Assembly: GCF_011927825.1 (NCBI RefSeq)
Contig: NZ_JAATJI010000001.1
Span: forward strand, 2,524,001 to 2,588,000
Direction: 5' to 3'
Source of the DNA: Polymorphobacter fuscus
GTDB lineage: Bacteria; Pseudomonadota; Alphaproteobacteria; Sphingomonadales; Sphingomonadaceae
Length of the DNA stretch: 64,000 nt
Shown here piece after piece: positions 36,276-44,624 of this stretch. The position numbers and the translations under genes were made by a program. The notes beneath the pieces are model-generated. The model was not told the DNA's origin, did not search any database, and saw only the letters and a program-made list of their open reading frames with translations. The stretch's first letter is position 1. Every line of letters begins with the position of its first letter.

Positions 36276-39273
36276 CGACCACCCCGGCGCAGCGACCACA
36301 AAGGCCGGACTCTTCGGCGACATCGGGCAGATAGCGCCAGCAGCGCTCGCACCGGGCATCATGGCTCTTTTCGGTCGACACCCGGATTCCGGTTTCGATC
36401 TCGGCGTCGATGAGCAGCTCGACTTCGGAGACGATTGCCAGTTCGGCGAAATCGACGCTGGCGATCAACGCCGCATCGGCATGTCCGGCGCCGATGACGA
36501 GGCGCGCTTCCAGGCTCGACCCGATCAGCTTGTCGCGCCGCGCCGGCTCGATCGCCATGGTGGCGAGCGATCGCAGTGCGCGCAGCCGCTCCCAGCGTTC
36601 CGCCAGCGCCGTGTCGCGCCAGCCGGCGTCGATCGCCGGCCATTCGAGCAGATGCACCGAGCCGCCGGCGGGGAAGCGCGTGCCCCAGATCTCCTCGGCG
36701 GTGAACACCAGCACCGGGGCGAACCAGCGGGTCAGCGCGTGGAACAGCGTGTCGAGCAGGCTGCGATAGGCGCGGCGCTTCGGGTCGCCGGCGGCGTCGC
36801 AATAGAGCGAATCCTTGCGAATATCGAAGACGAACGCCGACAGGTCGTTGTTGATGAAGGTCGACAGTGCCGTGACATAGGCGCTGAAATCATAGTCATC
36901 GACCGCGCGGCGCAGCTCGGCATCGATCTCGGCGAGGCGGTGCAGCACCCAGCGTTCCAGCTCGGGCATGTCGGCGGGTGCGACCCGTTCGGCCGCGTCG
37001 AAGCCGTCGAGCGCACCGAGAAGATAGCGGAAGGTGTTGCGGATCTTGCGATACTGGTCGGCGACGCCTTTCAGGATTTCATCGCCGATGCGGTGATCCT
37101 CGGTCGTGTCGCTGGTCGCCGTCCACAGGCGGATGATGTCGGCGCCATAGTCGCGCAGCAGCACGGCCGGGTCGGTGGTGTTGCCGAGCGACTTCGATTG
37201 CTTGAAGCCCTTGGCGTCGAGCGTCATGCCATGGGTGAGGACGGCGTTGTATGGCGCACGACCGCGGGTACCGCAGCTTTCGAGCAGCGACGACTGGAAC
37301 CAGCCGCGATGCTGGTCGCTGCCTTCGAGATAAAGGTCGGCCGGCCAGCGCAGCTCGGGCCATTCGCCGCTTTCGAGGACGAAGGCATGGGTGCAGCCGC
37401 TATCGAACCAGACGTCGAGAATGTCGGTGACCTGCTCGTAATCGGCGAGGCTGTAGTCGTTGCCGAGCAACGCCTGCGCATCCTCCGCGTTCCAGGCATC
37501 GACTCCATGTTCGCGCACGGCAGCGACGATGCGGGCATTGACGGCGGCGTCCTGCAGATACTGGCCCGTGGCACGGTCGACGAACAGGGTGATCGGCACG
37601 CCCCAGGCACGCTGGCGTGAAATCACCCAGTCGGGTCGCCCGGCGACCATCGAGGCGAGGCGGTTGCGGCCCTTTTCAGGAACGAAGCGAGTCGCGGCGA
37701 TGGCCGCCGTGGCGGTGTCGCGCAGCGTGTCGACGTTCCCGTGGGGCTCGTCCATCGGGATGAACCATTGCGGGGTGCAGCGGAAGATGACCTTCTTCTT
37801 CGACCGCCAGCTGTGCGGATAGCTGTGCTCGTACTTGGCCGCCGCCAGCAGCGCACCGGCGTCGCGCAGCGCGGTGCAGATGGCGCCTTCGGGGTTGTTG
37901 AGCTTGTCGCTGATGACATTGCCCATACCCTGCAGCCACAGCCAGTCGGGCCGGTCGGTGCGATAGGTGCCGTCGGCGGTGACGGCGAAGACGGGCGCGA
38001 TCTCGTGCGCCTTGCACAGGAGGAAATCATCCTCGCCATGGTCGGGTGCCATGTGGACGAGCCCGGTGCCGGCGTCGGTGGTGACGAAATCGCCGGGCAG
38101 CAAGGGGCGCGGGGTGGCGAAGAAGCCGCCGAGATGGTGGAGGGGATGGCGAACGATGGTGCCGGCGAGGTCGGAGCCTTTGAAAACACGGTCTCTAGGA
38201 TCGGTGAAATCTATCACCACATCCTGCAGACCGTAGGCCTTCCAATCGATGTGAGCGACTTGAGCGGCCAAGCGCTTGTTCACTTGCTCCAAGAGTTCGC
38301 GAGCTACCAAGATTTTTGCGGGAAGCCGATCAAGTCCAGTTGCTTTGAGAGCAACAGCGATCTTTTTCTGCGCGGCGTTCAAATGATCCCAAAACTCTGG
38401 CGTTAAGCCACTCGCGGTGCTCGGATCGAACTTGTCCGTATAAGGGAAGGCTTCGTCCCCTTCAAAACCCAAAAAGCCAGTCCCTCGTTCGACAAGCACA
38501 TACTCAACGTCGGGACCGTATGCGATCGCCTGATTGACAGGGATCGTCCAAGGCGTCGTCGTCCAGATCACCGCATGGGCGCCGACCAACTCGGCGATCG
38601 GCGACTCCACAATCTCGAACGCCACGTCGATCTGTGTCGACACCACGTCATGATATTCGACCTCGGCCTCCGCCAGCGCGGTCTTTTCCACCGGCGACCA
38701 CATCACCGGCTTGGCGCCGCGATACAGTTGCCCGCTGGTCGCAAACTTCAGCAGTTCCGACACGATCACCGCTTCCGACGCGAAGTCCATCGTCAGATAG
38801 GGCTTGTCCCATTGGCCGGCGATGCCCAGCCGCTTGAACTGTTCGCGCTGCACATCGACCCATTTCTGGGCATAGGCGCGGCATTCGGCGCGGAACTCGC
38901 GCACCGGCACTTCGTCCTTGTTGCGCTTGTGCTTGCGATATTCCTCCTCGACCTTCCATTCGATCGGCAGGCCGTGGCAATCCCAGCCAGGCACGAACGG
39001 CGCGTCCTTGCCGAGCAGACTCTGCGTGCGGACGACGAGGTCCTTCAGCGTCTTCTGCATCGCATGGCCGATATGGATGTCGCCATTGGCATAGGGCGGG
39101 CCGTCATGAAGCATGAACGTCGGCCGGCCCTTTCGCGCGGCGCGCAGCTGACCGTAGATATCCTCCGCCTGCCAGCGCGCCAGGATGCGCGGCTCCTTTT
39201 CGGGCAGGCCGGCTTTCATCGGGAAATCGGTCTTCGGCAGGAAGACGGTGTCGCGGTAATCGGGGAAGGTCAT
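36268..39273 (-). CDS. ileS: Isoleucine--tRNA ligase
   Basis: IleRS charges tRNA-Ile and edits valine. 1001 residues, longer than the usual 930-960. Active-site HIGH is at 67-70 (GDIHIGHAMQ); the KMSKS loop appears as KQSKS at 691-695. The zinc cluster is CERC...CGRC at 975-995. The editing domain CP1 carries HHLGGFFATPRPLLPGDF and TDAGTGLVHMAPDHGEDDF. Between YVLV at 258 and FKGSDLAG at 364 there are about 105 residues where E. coli has roughly 40; this extra segment is encoded by a lower-GC stretch. The frame is intact and all signature motifs remain, so the enzyme is probably active. It lies between ribF and lspA. Confidence 0.97.
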   Translation of the reverse strand: MTFPDYRDTVFLPKTDFPMKAGLPEKEPRILARWQAEDIYGQLRAARKGRPTFMLHDGPPYANGDIHIGHAMQKTLKDLVVRTQSLLGKDAPFVPGWDCHGLPIEWKVEEEYRKHKRNKDEVPVREFRAECRAYAQKWVDVQREQFKRLGIAGQWDKPYLTMDFASEAVIVSELLKFATSGQLYRGAKPVMWSPVEKTALAEAEVEYHDVVSTQIDVAFEIVESPIAELVGAHAVIWTTTPWTIPVNQAIAYGPDVEYVLVERGTGFLGFEGDEAFPYTDKFDPSTASGLTPEFWDHLNAAQKKIAVALKATGLDRLPAKILVARELLEQVNKRLAAQVAHIDWKAYGLQDVVIDFTDPRDRVFKGSDLAGTIVRHPLHHLGGFFATPRPLLPGDFVTTDAGTGLVHMAPDHGEDDFLLCKAHEIAPVFAVTADGTYRTDRPDWLWLQGMGNVISDKLNNPEGAICTALRDAGALLAAAKYEHSYPHSWRSKKKVIFRCTPQWFIPMDEPHGNVDTLRDTATAAIAATRFVPEKGRNRLASMVAGRPDWVISRQRAWGVPITLFVDRATGQYLQDAAVNARIVAAVREHGVDAWNAEDAQALLGNDYSLADYEQVTDILDVWFDSGCTHAFVLESGEWPELRWPADLYLEGSDQHRGWFQSSLLESCGTRGRAPYNAVLTHGMTLDAKGFKQSKSLGNTTDPAVLLRDYGADIIRLWTATSDTTEDHRIGDEILKGVADQYRKIRNTFRYLLGALDGFDAAERVAPADMPELERWVLHRLAEIDAELRRAVDDYDFSAYVTALSTFINNDLSAFVFDIRKDSLYCDAAGDPKRRAYRSLLDTLFHALTRWFAPVLVFTAEEIWGTRFPAGGSVHLLEWPAIDAGWRDTALAERWERLRALRSLATMAIEPARRDKLIGSSLEARLVIGAGHADAALIASVDFAELAIVSEVELLIDAEIETGIRVSTEKSHDARCERCWRYLPDVAEESGLCGRCAGVVGA
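38181..38520. other. Low-GC patch inside ileS coinciding with an extended CP1 segment
   Basis: By hand count GC is about 53% over 38221-38520 (48-52% in its middle), against roughly 62-73% in sampled ileS segments on either side. The patch encodes residues about 251-364, including LTPEFWDHLNAAQKKIAVAL and LPAKILVARELLEQVNKRLA, which is where the protein is longer than E. coli IleRS. Codons rich in A and T at third positions (TTT, CTT, AAA, TCA) contrast with the rest of the gene. No stop, frameshift or direct repeat marks the ends. Confidence 0.7.
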
Positions 39274-39338
39274 GGCAGCCGGTGTCTAGACGTGATTGAC
39301 GGGAGAATGAAGCCTTTCCTCCCCGCCGGCGGGCGGCA

Positions 39339-40259
39339 TCAGAGCAGCGCCCGCGCCGCCTCCGCATCGGCGGCGATCTGTGCCTTGAGCGCGTCGAGCC
39401 CGTCGAGTTTCATCTCGGGGCGCAGATAGGCGACGAGTTCGACTTCGATGACCTTGCCGTAGAGATCGCCGCTCCAGTCCATCAGCCAGGTTTCGAGCAG
39501 TTCCTCGGGCGGGTCGATCATCGGGCGGATGCCCAGATTTGCAACGCCCTTCACCCGCTGCCCGCCGGGCAGGCGCACCATGACGGCATAGACGCCATAG
39601 GCCGGCCGCTGATAATCGCCCAGCCGCTGGTTGGCGGTCGGGAACCCCAGGGTGCGGCCCAGCTTGGCGCCATGCTCGACGGTGCCGCGCAGCGTATAGG
39701 GGCGGGTCAGCAGCGCGGCAGCACCCGCCGGGTCGGCGGCACGCAAGGCGGCGCGGATGCGGGTCGAGGAGATGACCCCGCCGGCGTCGGTGACAGGCGA
39801 CACGACACTGGCGGTAAAGCCGAGCCGATCGCCGAGCGTCGCCAGCTGCGCCACATCGCCGCTGCGGCCCTGGCCGAAGGTGAAATCGCTGCCGGTGACG
39901 ACGCCGGTCACGCCCAGCCGGCGTACCAGCCATTGTTCGACAAAGGTGTCGGCGGGCAGGGCCGCCAGCTCGCGGGTGAAGGGGATCATCACCGTGGCGT
40001 CGATGCCGAAGGCGGCGAGCAGGTCCATCCGCTGCGTCACCGCCGTCAGTGCAAAGGGCGGCAGATCGGGCTGGAACAGCCGCGCCGGGTGCGGCGAGAA
40101 GCTGGCGACCAGCGCCGGCACGCCGCGTGCCTGCGCAAGGGCCAGCGCCTCGCCGACGACGGCCTGGTGGCCGGCGTGAAAGCCATCGAAATTGCCCAGC
40201 GCCGCGATGCCGCCGCGAAACCGCTCGGGCAGGATCGCCCCGTTTGTAATCCGCTCCAT
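39339..40259 (-). CDS. ribF: Bifunctional riboflavin kinase/FAD synthetase RibF
   Basis: RibF phosphorylates riboflavin and adenylylates FMN to FAD. 306 residues. N-terminal FAD synthetase domain: IAALGNFDGFHAGHQAVVGE, VASFSPHPARLF, VVTGSDFTFGQGRSGDV and ISSTRIRAAL. C-terminal flavokinase domain: KLGRTLGFPTANQRLGDYQR, PAYGVYAVMVRLPGG and ANLGIRPMI. The start is ATG 40259 (MERITNGAILPERF). It is followed by ileS after 65 bases, the ribF-ileS-lspA order shared with many proteobacteria. Confidence 0.97.
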   Translation of the reverse strand: MERITNGAILPERFRGGIAALGNFDGFHAGHQAVVGEALALAQARGVPALVASFSPHPARLFQPDLPPFALTAVTQRMDLLAAFGIDATVMIPFTRELAALPADTFVEQWLVRRLGVTGVVTGSDFTFGQGRSGDVAQLATLGDRLGFTASVVSPVTDAGGVISSTRIRAALRAADPAGAAALLTRPYTLRGTVEHGAKLGRTLGFPTANQRLGDYQRPAYGVYAVMVRLPGGQRVKGVANLGIRPMIDPPEELLETWLMDWSGDLYGKVIEVELVAYLRPEMKLDGLDALKAQIAADAEAARALL

Positions 40260-40268
40260 GATGGCGCC

Positions 40269-41483
40269 TTAGCCTTGCGGTGCGGGCGACGCCAGCGCGG
40301 CGTTCGGCACCATCCCGCGGCCGAGCAGGCGCGCGGCATTGCCGCCCATCACCATGGCGATCTCGTTGTCGCTCAACCCCGCATCGACCAGCGCGCTGGT
40401 GACGGCGGCGATGTGCGCCGTGTCGAAGCCGGTGGTGGTGGCGCCGTCGAAGTCCGAACCCAGCCCGACGTGCTGGATGCCGACCAGGTCGCGGACATGG
40501 CGGATCGCCTTGGCGGTCGCCGCCGGCGTCGCGGCGCAGACCGCGGCGTCCCAGTAACCGATGCCGATCATGCCGCCGTTCCGCGCCAGCAGCCGCAGTT
40601 CGTCGTCGGTCAGGTTGCGGTTGGTGTCGCAGGTCGCCTTGACCCCGCCATGGCTGACGACGACCGGGCGGGTGGCGATCGCCATGACATCGGCGAAGGT
40701 CTTGTGGCTGCTGTGCGCCAGGTCGACGATGATGCCCTTGCGCTCCATCGCCGCCACCGCCTGCCGGCCGAGCGGCGTCAGGCCGGACTTGGCTTCGCCG
40801 TGCATCGATCCGGCAAGTTCGTTGTCGAAGAAATGCGCCAGCCCGATCATGCGGAAGCCGGCGTCGTACAGCGTGTCGATATTCGACAATCGGCCTTCTA
40901 GGTCCTGCGCGCCTTCCACCGAAAGCAGCGCGCCGGTCACCCGCCGGCCGGCGGCCCGGTCCCGGAACAGCCGGTCGAGATCGGCCTGGGACCGGATGAT
41001 GCGCAAGCGGCCGCCCGCGGCAGCTTCGGCATCGCGCAGCTTTTCGGCGTGGAAAAGCGAGCGTTCGAGCAGCGAGGTCCATGTCCGCGGCGGCTGCGCC
41101 TGGGCGATGGTAAGCAACGTGATATTGTCGGTCTTGTCGCTGTTGGCTTCGTAATTCTGGCCCTTGGGGGTCTTGGTGACGCTGGAAAAGACCTGCAGCG
41201 CGACATTGCCGGCCTCCAGCCGCGGCAGGTCGACATGGCCGCGGTCGCTGGCCTCGTCGAGCGGGCGCTTCCACATCAGCGTGTCCGAATGCAGATCGAC
41301 GATGGCAAGCTGGCGGTGCAGTGCCGCGGCGTGTTCGGACACCGGCCAGATGCCGCTGCCCTCGATCTTGTTCATCGACTGCTCGACCAGTTTCGGCGCG
41401 AAGATGAAGAACGCCGGCGGCACCATGATCGCAATGATGGCGATGGGCACCACCCAGCGTTTCAGCGTCGGATTCATCGGCAT
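40269..41483 (-). CDS. Membrane dipeptidase (M19 family)
   Basis: A 404-residue zinc dipeptidase of the renal dipeptidase family. The N-terminus has one membrane segment or uncleaved signal (WVVPIAIIAIMVPPAFFIF), so the enzyme should face the periplasm. Metal ligands: VDLHSDTLMW (HxD), SVEGAQDLEG (E), GLAHFFDNE and DLAHSSHKTF (H), and HVGLGSDFDGAT (D). It hydrolyses dipeptides, possibly including D-residues. The start is ATG 41483 (or the second ATG two codons later). It lies 19 bases after the folA stop and 9 bases before ribF, so it may link the thyA-folA and ribF-ileS-lspA units. Confidence 0.92.
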   Translation of the reverse strand: MPMNPTLKRWVVPIAIIAIMVPPAFFIFAPKLVEQSMNKIEGSGIWPVSEHAAALHRQLAIVDLHSDTLMWKRPLDEASDRGHVDLPRLEAGNVALQVFSSVTKTPKGQNYEANSDKTDNITLLTIAQAQPPRTWTSLLERSLFHAEKLRDAEAAAGGRLRIIRSQADLDRLFRDRAAGRRVTGALLSVEGAQDLEGRLSNIDTLYDAGFRMIGLAHFFDNELAGSMHGEAKSGLTPLGRQAVAAMERKGIIVDLAHSSHKTFADVMAIATRPVVVSHGGVKATCDTNRNLTDDELRLLARNGGMIGIGYWDAAVCAATPAATAKAIRHVRDLVGIQHVGLGSDFDGATTTGFDTAHIAAVTSALVDAGLSDNEIAMVMGGNAARLLGRGMVPNAALASPAPQG

Positions 41484-41502
41484 GTCGGTCCCCCCGGCGT
41501 GG

Positions 41503-42000
41503 TTATGCGCGCGTCAGCGTCACAAAGGCAAAGCCCGGCGTATCCCCGGCGGCCGGGTGGACTTCGCGCGCGGTTTCACGCCACCGCGCCGGGTCGAACG
41601 GGGGCAGGATGGTGTCACCGGCCGGCGCGGCGTCGATCTCGGTCAGCGCGATCCGCGTCGCGCTGGGCAGCGCCTCGGCATAGATTTGCGCGCCGCCGAT
41701 GACCATGATGGCGTCGGCGCGGGCACGCGGATCGAGCCCGGCGGCGGCGACGGCCTCGGCCAGATTGGCGACGGTGGTGACGCCTTCGGCGCACCAGCCG
41801 GGGTCACGCGTCAGCACGATATTGTGGCGACCCGGCAGGCGCTTGCCGATCGAATCGAAGGTCTTGCGCCCCATGATGACGGGCTTGCCGATGGTCAGTC
41901 GGCGGAAATGCTTGAGATCCGCGGGGATATGCCAGGGCATGCCGCCGGCATTGCCGATGACACCGTTGCGCGCCCGGGCAACGACGAGGACAAGCTCCAT
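41503..42000 (-). CDS. folA: Dihydrofolate reductase
   Basis: DHFR reduces dihydrofolate to tetrahydrofolate with NADPH. 165 residues. Conserved blocks: VARARNGVIGNAGGMPWHIP (substrate loop with the tryptophan), DLKHFRRLTIGKPVIMGRKT, FDSIGKRLPGR, and IMVIGGAQIYAEALP for the cofactor. The ATG at 42000 shares one base with the thyA stop (TGATG), so the pair is translationally coupled, which makes sense because thymidylate synthase produces the dihydrofolate that this enzyme recycles. Confidence 0.97.
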   Translation of the reverse strand: MELVLVVARARNGVIGNAGGMPWHIPADLKHFRRLTIGKPVIMGRKTFDSIGKRLPGRHNIVLTRDPGWCAEGVTTVANLAEAVAAAGLDPRARADAIMVIGGAQIYAEALPSATRIALTEIDAAPAGDTILPPFDPARWRETAREVHPAAGDTPGFAFVTLTRA

Positions 42001-42938
42001 CAGACCGCCACCGGCGCTGCGATGGCGGGATGCGGATCATAGCCGGTGACGAGGAAATCCTCGATGGCATAGCCGAAGATGTCGGCCGGTCGCCGGGCGA
42101 AGTCGAGCCGCGGGAACGGGCGCGGCGTGCGCGCCAGCTGGGTTTCGACGAGGTGCGCGTGGTTGCGATACAGGTGGCAGTCGGCGCCCATCCAGATAAT
42201 TTCGCCGGGCAGGAGATCGCATTGCTGGGCCAGCATCCGCAACAGCAACGACGCTTCGAAAATGTTGAAGGCAAAGCCCAGGCCAAGATCGCACGAGCGC
42301 TGGTAAAGAATGCTTGACAGCCTGTTGTCGCTGATAAAATATTGATAAGTCATATGGCATGGAGGCAATGCCATATCGATGAGTTCGGCAACGTTCCAGC
42401 CGGTAAAAATGTGTCGTCTGCTCGAAGGATTGTGCCTCAATCCATGGACAAGCTCTGCAATCTGGTCGATTCCACTTGGATCGCGCTGGTAAAGGCCGTC
42501 GTTTGTCGCCGTATAGCGCGGCCAGTGACGCCATTGGGCGCCATAGACCGGCCCCAGGTCGCCCCAGCGCGCGGCGAAATCGGCATCGTCGACGATGCGC
42601 GCTTCGAAGGCATCGCGATCGAGCGTTTCGCCGCTGGTCGCGTTGAACTTGGCGAGCGGCCAGTCCGTCCAGATATGGACACCCTGTTCGACCAGGCGGC
42701 GGATGTTGCGGTCCCCCGACAGGAACCACAGCAGCTCGCGCGCCGCCGGCTTCCAGAACACGCGCTTGGTGGTCAGGATCGGGATGCTGCCGTCGGACAG
42801 GTCGAAGCGCATGGTTTCGCCGAACAGCGCCCTGGTGCCGGTGCCGGTCCGGTCGTCGCGTTCGGCGCCGCTGGTCCAGACGCGCCGCATCAGATCGAGA
42901 TACTGGCCCTCGGCGGGGTTGGTCGCGGCGTCGGTCAT
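42000..42938 (-). CDS. thyA: Thymidylate synthase
   Basis: ThyA methylates dUMP using methylene-tetrahydrofolate. 312 residues. RTGTGTRALFGETMRFDLSD (phosphate-binding arginine), PAARELLWFLSGDRNIRRL, WGDLGPVYGAQWRHW, catalytic cysteine in MALPPCHMTYQYF, LYQRSCDLGLGFAFNIFEAS and DCHLYRNHAHLVETQL. The start is ATG 42938. Residues about 153-232 are encoded by a marked low-GC patch, although this is the most conserved part of the enzyme. The gene is otherwise complete, and folA follows in the same direction. 273 bases separate it from the divergent glycosyltransferase gene. Confidence 0.97.
   Translation of the reverse strand: MTDAATNPAEGQYLDLMRRVWTSGAERDDRTGTGTRALFGETMRFDLSDGSIPILTTKRVFWKPAARELLWFLSGDRNIRRLVEQGVHIWTDWPLAKFNATSGETLDRDAFEARIVDDADFAARWGDLGPVYGAQWRHWPRYTATNDGLYQRDPSGIDQIAELVHGLRHNPSSRRHIFTGWNVAELIDMALPPCHMTYQYFISDNRLSSILYQRSCDLGLGFAFNIFEASLLLRMLAQQCDLLPGEIIWMGADCHLYRNHAHLVETQLARTPRPFPRLDFARRPADIFGYAIEDFLVTGYDPHPAIAAPVAV
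42241..42480. other. Low-GC patch inside thyA
   Basis: By hand count 42241-42480 is about 48% G+C (only 37% in 42301-42360), while 42121-42180 and 42541-42600 are about 70-72%. The patch encodes the region around the catalytic cysteine (WNVAELIDMALPPCHMTYQY, ISDNRLSSILYQRSCDLGLG). The frame is unbroken and the edges are smooth, with no repeats or mobile genes, so it looks like homologous replacement by DNA of different origin. Confidence 0.7.
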
Positions 42939-43211
42939 GGCTCTCTATCGGCGACCGGGCCGGAGCCGGTCAACCCGGCGGCACCCTGGCGTCACGGCGC
43001 GCCGGCGACCGCGCGGCAGTTACCCTTTGTTATTGTCTTGCGTGTTAATCGCTTCGAAATCGAGCCCGGCAGGGCGGCGGTGCGCATGACCCCGCGCCGC
43101 CGCCGGCCGGGGTCGAGGATGCCCCGGCACCGTGCTGCAAGAGCAAGCGGCCCTCCCCGTCTGCTAGGCGCGGGTGCCGGGGCGTCCAACCGCGGGACGT
43201 CGCCCTGAACC

Positions 43212-44624
43212 ATGGCCGATGCGGGGGGTGAATGGGGTCTGGCGGCGCTGGTGGCGGGGCATCTGCTGCTCGGCGAACTGGTGCTGGTCATCGCGCTGAT
43301 CATCGCCGTTTCGGCGGCGGACGATCTGTTCGTCGACCTGGTCTATTTTGGCCGCTGGCTGTGGCGCCGGATGCAGCCGCCGACGCCGCGCGCCACGGCA
43401 GAGATGCTCCACCAGGTCGCGCCGGCGCCGATGGCGATCATCATCCCTGCCTGGGACGAATCGAATGTCATCGGGGCCATGCTGGCGCGGCTGCTCGCCA
43501 CCCTCGATTACCCCGATTACCGGGTCTTCGTCGGCCTTTACCCCAATGATCCCGCCGGGCGTGCCGCGGTGGCGGCGATTCCCGATGCGCGGATCGCGCC
43601 GGTGCTGTGCAGCCGGCCGGGGCCAACGACGAAATCGGACTGCCTCAACCATCTGTGGCGCGCCGTGCTGGCGGACGAGCGCGCGCGCGGGCGCATTTTC
43701 AAGGCGGTGGTGCTGCACGATGCCGAGGATGTTCTTCACCCCCAGGAACTGCGCGTCCAGAACGCGTTGATTCCTGGCCTGGCGATGGTGCAACTGCCGG
43801 TGGTGCCGCTGCCGGACAAGACATCGCCCTGGGTGGCGGGTCATTACCTCGATGAATTTGCCGCCAATCATTTGAAGGACATTGCCGTGCGCCAGGCGCT
43901 GGGGGCGGCGGTGCCGTCCGCCGGCGTTGCTTGCGCCATCGAACGCACCATGCTCGGCCGCATCGCCGAGGTGGGCGGCGGCGACCCGTTCGATGCCACC
44001 TGCCTGACCGAGGATTATGAACTGGGGTTGCGCATCAAGGCGCTTGGCGGCGGCACCGCGCTGGTGCGCGTGCGTGAGGCGAACGGCGGCCTGGTCGCCA
44101 CCGAGGCGCATTTCCCCGCCACGTTCGAAACGGCACGCCGGCAGAAAACCCGTTGGCTGCTGGGCATCGCGCTGTCGGGGTGGGACCGGCTCGGCTGGCC
44201 GCGCGGCGCTGCCGATCGCTACATGCTGCTGCGCGACCGCAAGGCGGTGGTCGCGGCGTTGCTGGCGATGGTCGCCTATGCCGTGACGCTGCTGATCCTG
44301 CTCGATTCGGTCCTCGTGGCGTCGGTGCCGGCGCTGGCCGCCCTGCCGCCGCTGCTGGGGCCGCTGGCGATGACATTGACGCTGGTCAACATCGTCCTGC
44401 TGGCCTGGCGGTTGGCGATGCGGGCGGCCTGCACGGCCTATGGCCATGGCTGGCGCGAAGCGGCGCGATCGGTGCCGCGCGCCGTCGTCAGCAACGTCAT
44501 CAATGCCGCGGCCGCCTGGTCGGCCTGCCGGCGCTATGCCGCGGCGCTGCGCAGCGGCGATGCCCCGCAATGGGACAAGACCGTCCATCGCTTTCCGCAT
44601 CCGGAGGCAGAGTCCGCCGCGTGA
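43212..44624 (+). CDS. NfrB-like family 2 glycosyltransferase, membrane-bound
   Basis: A 470-residue inner-membrane glycosyltransferase resembling the catalytic part of NfrB (phage N4 adsorption protein B). N-terminal helix, then a GT2 domain (MAIIIPAWDESNVIGAMLAR, nucleotide-sugar motif VVLHDAEDVLHPQELRVQNA, LTEDYELGLRIKALGG and the QxxRW-type RRQKTRWLLGIAL), then three or four C-terminal membrane helices. E. coli NfrB is about 745 residues with a C-terminal c-di-GMP-binding domain, which is absent here. The stop overlaps the GTG of an NfrA-C-like gene, so the two form one unit. It probably makes or secretes a surface glycan. Confidence 0.87.
   Translation: MADAGGEWGLAALVAGHLLLGELVLVIALIIAVSAADDLFVDLVYFGRWLWRRMQPPTPRATAEMLHQVAPAPMAIIIPAWDESNVIGAMLARLLATLDYPDYRVFVGLYPNDPAGRAAVAAIPDARIAPVLCSRPGPTTKSDCLNHLWRAVLADERARGRIFKAVVLHDAEDVLHPQELRVQNALIPGLAMVQLPVVPLPDKTSPWVAGHYLDEFAANHLKDIAVRQALGAAVPSAGVACAIERTMLGRIAEVGGGDPFDATCLTEDYELGLRIKALGGGTALVRVREANGGLVATEAHFPATFETARRQKTRWLLGIALSGWDRLGWPRGAADRYMLLRDRKAVVAALLAMVAYAVTLLILLDSVLVASVPALAALPPLLGPLAMTLTLVNIVLLAWRLAMRAACTAYGHGWREAARSVPRAVVSNVINAAAAWSACRRYAAALRSGDAPQWDKTVHRFPHPEAESAA

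Noticed and set aside
37189..37203. KQSKS in place of KMSKS in IleRS as a defect
   Set aside because: The second position of this motif is naturally variable in class I synthetases, so it is not evidence of inactivation.
38181..38520. Intein or group I/II intron in ileS
   Set aside because: The patch is only about 340 bases, reads through in frame, and lacks intein splice residues (Cys/Ser start, HN end) and endonuclease motifs.
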